Assembly (NCBI RefSeq): GCF_003116095.1 | Contig: NZ_LGRA01000021.1 | Span: forward strand, 2,637,508 to 2,701,507 | DNA length: 64,000 nt | Origin: Azospirillum sp. TSO35-2 | GTDB lineage: Bacteria > Pseudomonadota > Alphaproteobacteria > Azospirillales > Azospirillaceae | Direction of reading: 5' to 3' | Shown: positions 38,229 through 48,136 of the stretch, in pieces | Layout of the letters: the number at the start of each line of letters is the position of its first letter | Numbering within the stretch: the first letter of the stretch is position 1 | Notes under the pieces: model-generated | Database searches by the model: none | Seen by the model: the letters and a program-made list of their open reading frames with translations, nothing else | Told to the model about the DNA's origin: nothing | Position numbers and translations under genes: made by a program

Positions 38229-41200
38229 TCATGCCGCCTTGGCCGGCCGCGACCGCAGCCGCTCCTCCAGCGCCCGCCAGCGCGGCTCGACCGCCTCCCA
38301 GGCGCGCTGCTTGACCGGGCCGAAGCCGCGGATCTCCTGGGGCAGGGCGGCCAGCTCCACCGCGGTGCCCAGAGTCTCCGCCGACAGCCGCTCCAGCATG
38401 CCGTCGACCGTCGCTTCGTAGCGGGCGATCAGGGCGCGCTCCATCCGGCGCTCCGCGGTGTAGCCGAACGGGTCGAGCGCTGTGCCGCGCAGCCGTTTCA
38501 GCGCCGCCAGACCGCGGAACACCGGCAGGATCCAGCCGCCCAGCGCCATCTTGCGCGGCTCGCCATGGCCGTTGGTCGCGCGCGCCAGCAGGGGCGGGGC
38601 GAGGTGGAAGACCGGCTTCCAGTTGCCGTCGAACCGCTCCTTCAGGCGGTCGGCGAAGGCCGGGTCGCTGTGCAGGCGGGCCACCTCATACTCGTCCTTG
38701 TAGGACATCAACTTGAAGGCGCTGCGCGCCACCGCCTCGGCCAGCGCGGTGGAGCCGGACGCGATGCGCGCCTCGGCCCGGCGCGCCCGCTCGACCAGCG
38801 TGCGGTAGCGCTCGGCGTAGGCGCGGTCCTGGTAGTCGGCCAGGAAGGCGGCGCGGCGCTCGACGATGGTGGCGAGGTCGGTGGCCGGCGCCTCCTCCTC
38901 CCGGCCCAGCGTCGCCAGCGCCTCGGGCCGGTGGGCGGCGAGGCGGCCGAAGGCGAAGGCGCGCAGGTTGGCGGCGACGCCGGTGCCGTTCAGCTCGATG
39001 GCGCGGGTCAGCGCCTCCAGCCCGACCGGCAGCAGCCCCTTCTGGAAGGCGACGCCCATCAGGAAAACGTTGGCCAGGATGCTGTCGCCGAACAGCGCCG
39101 TCACCACCCGGTTGGCGTCGACCACCGCGACCCGGTCGGCCCCGGCGGCGCGGCGCAGGCTGCGCAGCAGGGCGCCGGCGTCCGGCAGCGCCGCGGCGTC
39201 GCGGGTGAAGGCGCCGGTCGGGGCGACATGGCCGTTCGCCACCACCCGCGTCCGCCCCAGCCGCACCGTCTTCAGCGCCTCCGGCGAGGCGGCGACCACC
39301 GTGTCGCAGGCCAGCACCAGCTGCGCCTGCTTCGGGTCGATGCGGGCCTGATTCAGCCACCCGGCGTCGCGCGCCACCCGCAGGTAGCTGTAGACCGCGC
39401 CGCCCTTCTGCGCGAAGCCCATGAAGTCGAGCACGGAGGCCGCCTTGCCCTCCAGATGCGCCGCCATCGCCAGCACGGCGCCGACCGTCACCACGCCGGT
39501 GCCGCCGACCCCGACGATCAAAATTTCCGCCGGGTCTTCCGCCACGTCGCGGATCGGCAGCGGCAGCGCCGCCAGATCGTCGGCGAAGCGGGCGGCGACG
39601 CGGTCGGGGTCCGGCTTGCGCAAGGCTCCGCCGATCACCGAAACGAAGCTGGGGCAGAAGCCCTCGACGCAGGAATAGTCCTTGTTGCAACTGGACTGGT
39701 CGATCTGGCGCTTCACCCCGAACTCGGTCGGCTTGGGCTGCACCGACAGGCAGTTCGACTTCTTGCCGCAGTCGCCGCAGCCCTCGCAGACCAGATCGTT
39801 GATCACCACGCGGCGCGCCGGGTCGGTCATGCTGCCGCGCTTGCGGCGGCGGCGCTTCTCGGCGGCGCAGGTCTGCTCGTAGACGATGGCGGTGACGCCG
39901 GGGATGTCGCGCAGCTCGCGCTGCACCGCGTCCAGTTCGTCCCGGTGGTGCACCGTGGTGAAGGGGGCGAGGCCGGAGCGGCTGTCGTAGTTCTCCGGCG
40001 CGTCGCTGACCACGGCGATGCGGCTGATGCCCTCGGCCGCCAGTTGGCGGGTGATGGCGTCGACCGAGATCGGGCCGTCGACCGGCTGGCCGCCGGTCAT
40101 GGCGACGGCGTCGTTGAACAGGATCTTGTAGGTGATGTTGACATTGGCGGCGACCGCCTGCCGGATCGCCAGGATGCCGGAGTGGAAATAGGTGCCCTCG
40201 CCCAGATTCTGGAACATGTGCGGGCGTTTGGAGAAGGGGGCCTGACCGATCCAGCTCACCCCCTCGCCGCCCATCTGGCTGAGGCCGATGGTGTCGCGGT
40301 CCATCCAGGACGCCATGAAGTGGCAGCCGATCCCCGCCATCGCCTTGCTGCCGTCGGGCACCTTGGTCGAGCTGTTGTGCGGGCAGCCGGAGCAGAAATA
40401 AGGCGTGCGCGGCAGCGCCGGGGCCGGCGGCGCCTCCGCCGGCATCAGCTCGGCCAGCCGGTCGGACAGGTCGCGCTCGGGGAAGCGGTGGCGGATGCGC
40501 TCCACCAGCGCCTTGGCGACGATCCACGGCCGCAGCTCGCCCGTGGCCGGCAGCAGCGGGGCGCCGAACTCGTCGGTCTTACCGACCACGGCGCGCGGCC
40601 GCTCGTTGGCCGGCAGGTGATAGAGCAAATCCTTCAACTGGCCCTCGACCACCGGCGCCTTCTCCTCGACGACCAGGATCTCCTCGCCGCCGCGGGCGAC
40701 GGACAGGGCGAAGTCGGGTTCCAGCGGCCAGGACAGGCCGATCTTGTGGACCGACAGTCCGATCTCCGCCGCCTCGCGCGCGCCGATGCCCAGCAGCCGC
40801 AGCGCCTCCATCAGGTCGAGATGGGCCTTGCCGGTGGTGACGACGCGCAGCCAGCCGCCGCGGCCCAGCACGCTGCGGTCGATGCGGTTGACCCCGGCGA
40901 ACGCCTTGACCGCCCGGACCTTGGCGGCCAGCCGCTCTTCGATCCGCAGGCTCGGCAAATCGGGCCAGCGGTAATGCAGCCCGCCCGGCGGCGGCTCGAA
41001 CGCCACCGGCCGAAAGGCGGCGTCAAGCGCCGGCAACTGCACGGTGGCCGAGCTTTCCACGCTCTCCGAGATCGCCTTGAAGCCGACCCAGGCGCCGGAA
41101 AAGCGCGACAGCGCGTAGCCGTAGAGGCCGAAATCGAGATACTCGCGCACGCCCGCCGGGTTCAGCACCGGCATCGACCACGCGATCATCGCCAGGTCGC

Positions 41201-41714
41201 TCTGGTGCGGCATGCTGGACGACACGCAGCCATGGTCGTCGCCCGCCACCGCCAGCACGCCGCCATGCGGCGAGCTGCCATAGGCGTTGGCGTGCTTCAG
41301 CACGTCGCCGGCGCGGTCGACCCCCGGCCCCTTGCCGTACCACAGGCCGAACACGCCATCGACGGTGGCCTCGCCCGAGGCTTCGACCTGCTGCGACCCC
41401 ATCACCGCGGTGGCGCCCAGATCCTCGTTCACGCCGGGGACGAAGGTGATGGCGTTGCGCTCCAGATGCGGGCGCGCCTGCCACAGCGCCTGATCCAGCC
41501 CGCCCAGCGGCGAGCCGCGATAGCCGCTGACGAAGCCGGCGGTGTTCAGCCCGGCCCGCCGGTCACGCTCCGCCTGGAGCAGCAGCAGCCGGACGAAGGC
41601 CTGGGTGCCCGACAGATAGACCTGCCCCTCGGCCCGGCCGTAGCGGTCGTCCAGTCGATAGCCGCGGTCGATCGCTGTGCTGTCCGCGCGCAGGCCGCTC
41701 GGCATGCCGTCCAT
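38229..41714 (-). CDS. Indolepyruvate:ferredoxin oxidoreductase, fused alpha and beta subunits
   Basis: 1161-aa enzyme oxidatively decarboxylating aryl 2-oxo acids to aryl acyl-CoA with ferredoxin reduction. The N-terminal part holds the pyrimidine-type domain (FVSGYRGSPLGGLDQALW), then a TPP-binding domain (GIGCHFMASW...GGEGVSW), a cysteine-rich iron-sulphur segment (VCEGCGDCGKKSNC and CNKDYSCVEGFCP), and a C-terminal gamma-type domain (IVGVGGTGVVTVGAVL). The fused form of about 1150 aa is common in proteobacteria. Start chosen at MDGMPSG because GAGG lies eight bases upstream. In plant-associated bacteria the enzyme drains indole-3-pyruvate, the precursor of auxin. It converges on bcsN with 20 bases between. 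Confidence 0.93.
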   Translation of the reverse strand: MDGMPSGLRADSTAIDRGYRLDDRYGRAEGQVYLSGTQAFVRLLLLQAERDRRAGLNTAGFVSGYRGSPLGGLDQALWQARPHLERNAITFVPGVNEDLGATAVMGSQQVEASGEATVDGVFGLWYGKGPGVDRAGDVLKHANAYGSSPHGGVLAVAGDDHGCVSSSMPHQSDLAMIAWSMPVLNPAGVREYLDFGLYGYALSRFSGAWVGFKAISESVESSATVQLPALDAAFRPVAFEPPPGGLHYRWPDLPSLRIEERLAAKVRAVKAFAGVNRIDRSVLGRGGWLRVVTTGKAHLDLMEALRLLGIGAREAAEIGLSVHKIGLSWPLEPDFALSVARGGEEILVVEEKAPVVEGQLKDLLYHLPANERPRAVVGKTDEFGAPLLPATGELRPWIVAKALVERIRHRFPERDLSDRLAELMPAEAPPAPALPRTPYFCSGCPHNSSTKVPDGSKAMAGIGCHFMASWMDRDTIGLSQMGGEGVSWIGQAPFSKRPHMFQNLGEGTYFHSGILAIRQAVAANVNITYKILFNDAVAMTGGQPVDGPISVDAITRQLAAEGISRIAVVSDAPENYDSRSGLAPFTTVHHRDELDAVQRELRDIPGVTAIVYEQTCAAEKRRRRKRGSMTDPARRVVINDLVCEGCGDCGKKSNCLSVQPKPTEFGVKRQIDQSSCNKDYSCVEGFCPSFVSVIGGALRKPDPDRVAARFADDLAALPLPIRDVAEDPAEILIVGVGGTGVVTVGAVLAMAAHLEGKAASVLDFMGFAQKGGAVYSYLRVARDAGWLNQARIDPKQAQLVLACDTVVAASPEALKTVRLGRTRVVANGHVAPTGAFTRDAAALPDAGALLRSLRRAAGADRVAVVDANRVVTALFGDSILANVFLMGVAFQKGLLPVGLEALTRAIELNGTGVAANLRAFAFGRLAAHRPEALATLGREEEAPATDLATIVERRAAFLADYQDRAYAERYRTLVERARRAEARIASGSTALAEAVARSAFKLMSYKDEYEVARLHSDPAFADRLKERFDGNWKPVFHLAPPLLARATNGHGEPRKMALGGWILPVFRGLAALKRLRGTALDPFGYTAERRMERALIARYEATVDGMLERLSAETLGTAVELAALPQEIRGFGPVKQRAWEAVEPRWRALEERLRSRPAKAA

Positions 41715-41946
41715 GTCCCGTCCCTCGATTTTCATTCGTTGGGACGAGTGTGCGCCGTTTGCAGGCAAATGATTTTGCGGGTTGGGCCGGGATGAGGGGT
41801 GTTCGGAAAATCCTATTGCGGATTGTTTGGGTGTTGAGCGAAATCTTTGCGCGGTGGCCGGGGAAGCGTTTGGGAATTTCCCCCTCCCCGGAGCGAAGGT
41901 CGGGTGGAGGAGGCATTGTGCCCTTATGCACCTTTTCGACGGTGGA

Positions 41947-41966
41947 TCTGCCTTTCGGAAAGCAGA
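41947..41966. other. Small hairpin downstream of the three-gene cassette
   Basis: TCTGC pairs with GCAGA and TTT with AAA around a CGG loop, with one bulged C. It lies 25 bases past the cassette's last stop codon (41992). There is no T run in either direction, so terminator function is weakly supported. Confidence 0.3.
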
Positions 41967-41991
41967 ATTTCTCATGAAGAGCCGATCATAA

Positions 41992-43425
41992 TCATTTCCG
42001 GGGGGCGACGCCTCCGTGACGTCCCAAGCCAAAACCCACCCGATAAAGATCGGGCATGTCGATTCGGTCATCTTTTCGAGTTACAAGTATGCCGAGGCGT
42101 TCCAAATCCTTCCGAACCCCATCCCAGCTTCCGGCATGCTGTGGGGGCAGATGGTCTGATGGAATCGCGCTGGCTCCTCCCGGAAACGTTTCGCTCCAGG
42201 CACGGGAAATCGTCTCAAAATCGCAGGGGACATTTATCCCTTTAAGGGGCTGCATTGCCGCAGGCACCCATGGATCGTCCTCCGCGACTTGCTCCACACG
42301 AATCTGCGACGCCTTCTGAATGCCACGCTTCAAGCTTTCGTAGTGAAGTGCCAGCGGGTAGTCGGCATAGCGGTCAGCGCTATCTTCTGCCGCGCCCATG
42401 ATAGCGGCTAGGAATGAGCGTGGGGACGTCCAGCCATGACCGTCGGCCAGATGACCAACACTCCAAATATAAGGCACGCCACGACGAGCATCCTTGCCCA
42501 TTTTGTCCCCGGCCAAAGCTTCGAACAAGCGCCGCTGATAGGGCGAGTCCGACGTCAATACCGGCGGTAGTGACCAGTAACTTCCATGATCGGTCAGCGC
42601 ATCGGAAGTCGGCAAGACAGACGTCACCACGGAGCGCAGATAGGCGCCGTGCGGTTCTGGGGCATTTATGAGACGCTGCCAAAGCATGGCGTGTAAATCA
42701 TGCCGGTCCCAGGTGAGGTTGACGCCTGTGGATGTAATTTTCGATGCATCGGGGAAGGAAGTAACGGTGCGCTCCATCTGATCAGGGCGCAGGAATATTT
42801 TTGCGCGCACTCGGGAAAGGTCGCGCAGCCATAAGGCAACCCGCAGCAGATCACGGACGATGCGGTTCATCGTTCCCCAATCGTGGCTCGTACGGTCCAG
42901 AGCGTCAAAGACGATGAGGCCGAATTTATCGTCAATGAATAGTTTCTGGTTGGCGGCCTCGACAATCTGGGCGAAGGGTTCCGGATGCCGCTCCACCCAT
43001 TCCGCCGTGGCCATCCATGTCTCGACCGGAACTGATCGATCGGCAATCTGCGCCAGCCACCTCAAAACAACTGCCCGCCAGACGCTGTACGGTTCATGTC
43101 CCGCATCAAGCAGGGCCTTAAACGTATCGGGGTCCGGGTAGGACTGGAGGTTCGGCCTCGCCGCATGACCGATCCGAATGATTGTATTGAGCAGTTCGGG
43201 TACAGTCGCCCCAATCTGGAAGCGTAATTCAGGGGCGCCCAATGCAGCGGTCCAAAACGACTTGCCAACCCCACGAGCGCCAATGACCAGAACGGCTTCC
43301 CGTGTCAGTGCTTTGCGATGAGCCAGCGGAATGTGAAGCGTACCCGGCTTGGGGATATCGCCCGTGCTGTCCAACTCGAACGGGGCCTCTTGGATAGCCT
43401 GCCGTATTGCTTGCGGAGTCATCAC
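41992..43425 (-). CDS. Unknown P-loop NTPase with C-terminal winged helix (cassette gene 3)
   Basis: 477 aa, no family I can name. Walker A GARGVGKSF at residues 49-57 and Walker B LIVFDALD at 169-176 indicate an AAA/STAND-like NTPase. Middle regions are rich in tryptophan and arginine (for example RDLLRVALWLRDLSRVR). The last 80 residues (DFETISRAW, VRKDLERLGILVTRKDDRI) look like a winged helix ending in a basic tail. Base composition is near 50-58% GC, far below the neighbours. Its ATG overlaps the stop of the KGGVGR ATPase by four bases, so it is made together with it. Cytoplasmic; no membrane segment. Confidence 0.8.
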   Translation of the reverse strand: MMTPQAIRQAIQEAPFELDSTGDIPKPGTLHIPLAHRKALTREAVLVIGARGVGKSFWTAALGAPELRFQIGATVPELLNTIIRIGHAARPNLQSYPDPDTFKALLDAGHEPYSVWRAVVLRWLAQIADRSVPVETWMATAEWVERHPEPFAQIVEAANQKLFIDDKFGLIVFDALDRTSHDWGTMNRIVRDLLRVALWLRDLSRVRAKIFLRPDQMERTVTSFPDASKITSTGVNLTWDRHDLHAMLWQRLINAPEPHGAYLRSVVTSVLPTSDALTDHGSYWSLPPVLTSDSPYQRRLFEALAGDKMGKDARRGVPYIWSVGHLADGHGWTSPRSFLAAIMGAAEDSADRYADYPLALHYESLKRGIQKASQIRVEQVAEDDPWVPAAMQPLKGINVPCDFETISRAWSETFPGGASAIPSDHLPPQHAGSWDGVRKDLERLGILVTRKDDRIDMPDLYRVGFGLGRHGGVAPRK

Positions 43426-44717
43426 ATCGACCTCCCTTGGCCCACAGCGCGCTCCAGGAAATCCAGCAGCATTCCGAAGACGGCCTTCACTTCCGCCTGA
43501 TCCACGTGAACCATACGTTGCTGCAAGCTCATCATGCCATACCAGCCCCGGTTCCAGCGGACGGCCAGAGGGGAATGGGGAGCGACGTCATCGTCTTCCT
43601 CGAAGTTCCAGCCGCTGATTTCACCAGGCTTGACTTCGTCATAGGTGTCCTCGAACAACGCGTAGGAATCGCTCCTCAGCGCTGTTAGATACTCCAACCG
43701 GCGCTCGTCATCCGGCACAAGGCCCGCGACCAGTTGCAGGCGATCCCGAATTTTGGTGATGACGTCGCGGCGCTGCCGCCAATAGGAAAACAGCGCGCGG
43801 TATCCGGTCCAGGTCTGCTGGCCTTGGATTGCGAACATCAGCACCGTATGTGCCCCAAGATCGGTCACGCAGGCAGCGGCCACTTCATCAATGCCGGCGC
43901 GGGAATCGATGAGGATGACATCCGCCCGATGACGAACCTCCAAGCGGTCGACCAGTCGTTTCAGGCGCATTGACCAGGACTCCAGCGTTCCGCGGTCGTT
44001 GCGCTTGGGCATCCAACAACGTCCAAGCTTGGACACATATTCCCCGATTTCCCGGCCATGGGCGGGCACCAGATGAATTGAACCGCTGGTCGGGAGGTCA
44101 CTGGTGCCGTAGATGTCGGCCAGCAGGGAGTCCCCATTGTCGACCAAATCCTCGACCAGCCAGTCGGTGATGCCGTATTCAGGTTGTCTCTCCGGTGGAA
44201 GCAAGGCACTGGAAAGTCCCGGTGATTCGAGATCCAGATCCAGAACGAGCACCCGCTTGCCTTGCATGGCTAATGACCATGCGCTGGCCGCAAGCGTAGT
44301 CGACCGACCGACTCCGCCTTTGATCGAAAAGAACACGATGCGTGGTGCGCCGGGGGAGACGTCTGCTATCGACTCCCAGCGGCTTTCCGTTGCCAGACGG
44401 TCAACGAACCAAGCCTTGTCGACACCGTCAAGCGGGAATGCCGATGCCCCCTGGCAAGCGTCTTCGCGTGAGGTTTCATAGAGAATTCCCGACCCTGGCG
44501 AATGCGCATGAGGTTTGATCCGCTCAGCCAATTCCCCATACACGGCCTCAATCTGTTCTCGGAGGCCAACGGCTGAGGCTGCGCTTTCCGGCACGATCAA
44601 GCGAACGCGCCCGTTGAGGTCGCGGTTCACCAACAGCCATTCCAGTTTTGCAATCACCTCACGGTGTGTCAGCAGCACGTCTGTCGTGATGGGCAGGATC
44701 CTGTCGAACGTGATCAT
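43422..44717 (-). CDS. ParA/MinD-like ATPase with KGGVGR variant P-loop (cassette gene 2)
   Basis: 431 aa. After an unknown N-terminal 125 residues comes a SIMIBI-type ATPase: SIKGGVGRSTT at 131-141, DLDLESPGLSS at 160-170, and VILIDSRAG at 267-274. The signature lysine (K133) is kept but the P-loop lysine is arginine (R138), the KGGVGR variant. ParA, MinD and related ATPases dimerise on ATP and act as switches or positioning factors; the arginine may slow or abolish hydrolysis. I recall database entries for a KGGVGR-motif variant AAA ATPase family but not a defined role. Overlaps both neighbours by four bases. Confidence 0.82.
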   Translation of the reverse strand: MITFDRILPITTDVLLTHREVIAKLEWLLVNRDLNGRVRLIVPESAASAVGLREQIEAVYGELAERIKPHAHSPGSGILYETSREDACQGASAFPLDGVDKAWFVDRLATESRWESIADVSPGAPRIVFFSIKGGVGRSTTLAASAWSLAMQGKRVLVLDLDLESPGLSSALLPPERQPEYGITDWLVEDLVDNGDSLLADIYGTSDLPTSGSIHLVPAHGREIGEYVSKLGRCWMPKRNDRGTLESWSMRLKRLVDRLEVRHRADVILIDSRAGIDEVAAACVTDLGAHTVLMFAIQGQQTWTGYRALFSYWRQRRDVITKIRDRLQLVAGLVPDDERRLEYLTALRSDSYALFEDTYDEVKPGEISGWNFEEDDDVAPHSPLAVRWNRGWYGMMSLQQRMVHVDQAEVKAVFGMLLDFLERAVGQGRSM

Positions 44718-45283
44718 ATCAGCCCCTCCCGCTGTGCCTTTCTAATCAACTCACGGACAACCTGCGCGCCATTCCGATGGGGATCCACCCGAACCGCATC
44801 GAAGCTTCCATGATGGGCATAGCGTTGCTCCGCTTTCCAATCGCCAAATGGGTTTGGATCGGGCAACTGATACCCCGTGCCGTGAGGATGGCCGTTCCGA
44901 TAGCTCTCGAAGCGCATCCATATCTCATTGGCGTGCTTTCGATCTCTATTCCGATCCACCGGGTCTCCTGTGGCGGGGTCTACCGCCATGCCGAACGCCG
45001 CCATCAGCCGTTTGAGGCCGCATTCGGAGGCCATGCCATAAAGGTGATCGGCATTTGCCAAGCGGCCTGCTTGGAACAGACGCTCGGCATCGTCCAGGTG
45101 CCGCTCGTGCGCATCCAGGAAATCCGCCCGCAAAGTCCTCTCCCCAAAGTCGCTCGGTAACCCTTTGGCCAGGAAACCCGCCATCCGGCCAGGAACATGA
45201 CTGATGGTCGTCAGCGGCAAGCCATCCTTTAGCACCTTATGACGGCCGATGATAAGTCGTCCGTGGTGGGGTGCACCGTTCAC
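44714..45283 (-). CDS. Hypothetical protein, first gene of the KGGVGR cassette
   Basis: 189 aa from a GTG start; no family recognised. The middle is helical and charged (FLDAHERHLDDAERLFQAG, then ADHLYGMASECGLKRLM), resembling a short tetratricopeptide or SAM-methyltransferase-adjacent helix bundle, while the C-terminal third has HGTGYQLPDPNPFGDW and conserved-looking HH and RYAHH. A later ATG at 45184 would remove 33 residues; the upstream part reads as coherent protein, so I keep GTG. Its stop overlaps the start of the ATPase gene by four bases. Could be the specificity or effector part of the cassette; purely an inference. Confidence 0.65.
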   Translation of the reverse strand: MNGAPHHGRLIIGRHKVLKDGLPLTTISHVPGRMAGFLAKGLPSDFGERTLRADFLDAHERHLDDAERLFQAGRLANADHLYGMASECGLKRLMAAFGMAVDPATGDPVDRNRDRKHANEIWMRFESYRNGHPHGTGYQLPDPNPFGDWKAEQRYAHHGSFDAVRVDPHRNGAQVVRELIRKAQREGLI

Positions 45284-45415
45284 CCTGAAACCGGCTTCCT
45301 AACTCCGGCCCCACGCTGCGAAGGCGCGACAAGCCCGCCTTTAACCAAAAACCCAAAACCAGAAAATATTCCTATATTCTCCCCCGCGTGTCCCATCCTC
45401 CCGTGGAGCCGCGCC
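45284..45415. promoter_or_regulatory. AT-rich divergent promoter region of the cassette and HTH gene
   Basis: 132 bases between the cassette (leftward) and the HTH gene (rightward). The stretch 45340-45380 is strikingly A/T-rich and contains an imperfect dyad around GAAAATATT and TATATTC (45362-45379), with TATATT at 45373-45378 as a possible rightward -10. No good -35 is visible on either strand. A regulator could bind the dyad and control both sides. Confidence 0.4.
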
Positions 45416-46118
45416 ATGCCTCTCGACGCCCGCACCCTTCCCCAGGACCGTCTCCCCCGCTGGGCGGAGGAGCCGCCCGATCCGGCCGACGGCTCGCTGG
45501 TTCCCGGATCGCAGTTCCATGAGGAGCAATGGATCATGGCCGCCGGCATGCTGGCGCGCGGCGCCTCCTTCCTCCAGGTCGCCCGCGCCATGGGGTGCAG
45601 CCGCACCACGCTGTGGCGGGCCTATTACGGGTCGAAGGATTTCCGCGTCCGCGTCTGGTGGGAGCGCGAGGCGCTGAACCGGGAAGCCGAGTTGCGGCTG
45701 TCCTCGTTGCGCGCCCTGGTGGCGGAACAGATCGAGCGGCTGGTGTCGGCCGGCGACCCCTCGACGGTGCGCTGGCTGGCCGAGCGGCTCGGCCTGTTCG
45801 CCGGCCTGGACGTCGCGGCCACTTCCGCCAGACCGGCGAGCCGCGCCAGCCGGTTCCCCGAGCCGCCTCCGGCCCCGTCGCCCGCTCCCGACGCTCCGTC
45901 CCCCATGCCCGACGCTCCGCATGAAGACCGCCCCGGCGCGCCGCTGGTGGGCCGCCGGGAGGGGGCCACGAATCTCAACCCCGTGACCGCGGCTTCCGCC
46001 CCGACCCCCGCGCCGGCGTCCGCATGGAACACCAGCCCGAAGATGTTCCACGATGTTCCATCCGCCACCACCGCCACCGCCGCCCCCGTCACTCCCGCCA
46101 CGGCGGACGGCCGGCGGC

Positions 46119-47474
<1,356 letters not shown>

Positions 47475-47509
47475 GGCGGGCTGCCCCTGTTTCTTGGGTC
47501 GTCGGTGTG

Positions 47510-47848
47510 TCAGGCGGCGATGCTGTTGATGTCGCGGCAGCGGGCCTCGAACGCGTCGGAGATGAACTCCGGCCGCTTGTAATAGCCCTTGATCCAGCTC
47601 GCCAGCAGGCAAAGCTCCTCCAGCTTCACCAGCTCGTCCAGCGTCCCTTCGGGGAAGCGGATGCCGAAGCTTTCGGCGATGTATTCCAGAACCTGCTCCA
47701 CCTGGTCGATCGACAGCTGGATGTCGGTCTCCAGCGTCGCGTTCCGGGTCAGCAGCGTCTCGTCGACCCCGTATTCATCGCGGATCAGCTTCACGATCCA
47801 GCGGAACATGTGCATCCAGTTGGAAACACCCTCGATCGACTTACTCAT
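47510..47848 (-). CDS. Small acyl-carrier-like protein without a clear attachment serine
   Basis: 112 aa, acidic, fully helical by appearance. The central part (TLETDIQLSIDQVEQVLEYI, in part) has the length and spacing of acyl carrier proteins or DUF1493, but the usual DSL phosphopantetheine motif reads DIQLS, so carrier activity is doubtful. No export signal. Located upstream of the beta-glucosidase on the same strand with a TATAGT hexamer (47922-47917) as a possible -10. Real gene judged by coherent protein and codon pattern; function unknown. Confidence 0.6.
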   Translation of the reverse strand: MSKSIEGVSNWMHMFRWIVKLIRDEYGVDETLLTRNATLETDIQLSIDQVEQVLEYIAESFGIRFPEGTLDELVKLEELCLLASWIKGYYKRPEFISDAFEARCRDINSIAA

Positions 47849-47973
47849 CGCGACACTCGTTTCGGACGAAGGGGGACCGGGCGGCAGAACCGTGCGAAAG
47901 GGGTAGGCCGGTCGGCACTATACAGAAGCGGCGGTGAAGAATAACTCAGGATCCTCCACCATTTTGTCCGGAC

Positions 47974-48045
47974 GTGGCAAAAAATCGCGCGGGATTTGCC
48001 ACCTGCACGGGCATCCGCCCGGCGTGGCTGCCCATGGATTGGGCA
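47974..48045 (+). promoter_or_regulatory. Two leader hairpins before the NCS2 permease
   Basis: First hairpin: GTGGCAAA (47974-47981) pairs perfectly with TTTGCCAC (47995-48002) around a 13-base loop. Second: TGCCCA (48029-48034) pairs with TGGGCA (48040-48045). Both lie within 165 bases of the permease ATG. Purine permease leaders often host riboswitches, but I cannot match these to a known guanine or xanthine class. Confidence 0.4.
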
Positions 48046-48136
48046 TGAACCGTCCCGCCAACCGAGCGCGCCGCGCCCCCCGCCGCGGCACGACCCATGC
48101 ATCGATGGCCGCCAGACCGCAGCGCGAGGCACCGCC

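Noticed and set aside
37569-41795. 1400-codon open frame on the plus strand through the indolepyruvate oxidoreductase gene
   Set aside because: Antisense shadow typical of 70% GC DNA; no domain or ribosome site, and it runs through several real gene boundaries.
47849-48136. A known purine or xanthine riboswitch in the permease leader
   Set aside because: The two hairpins do not show the conserved junction or loop sequences I associate with the purine class, so only structure is reported.
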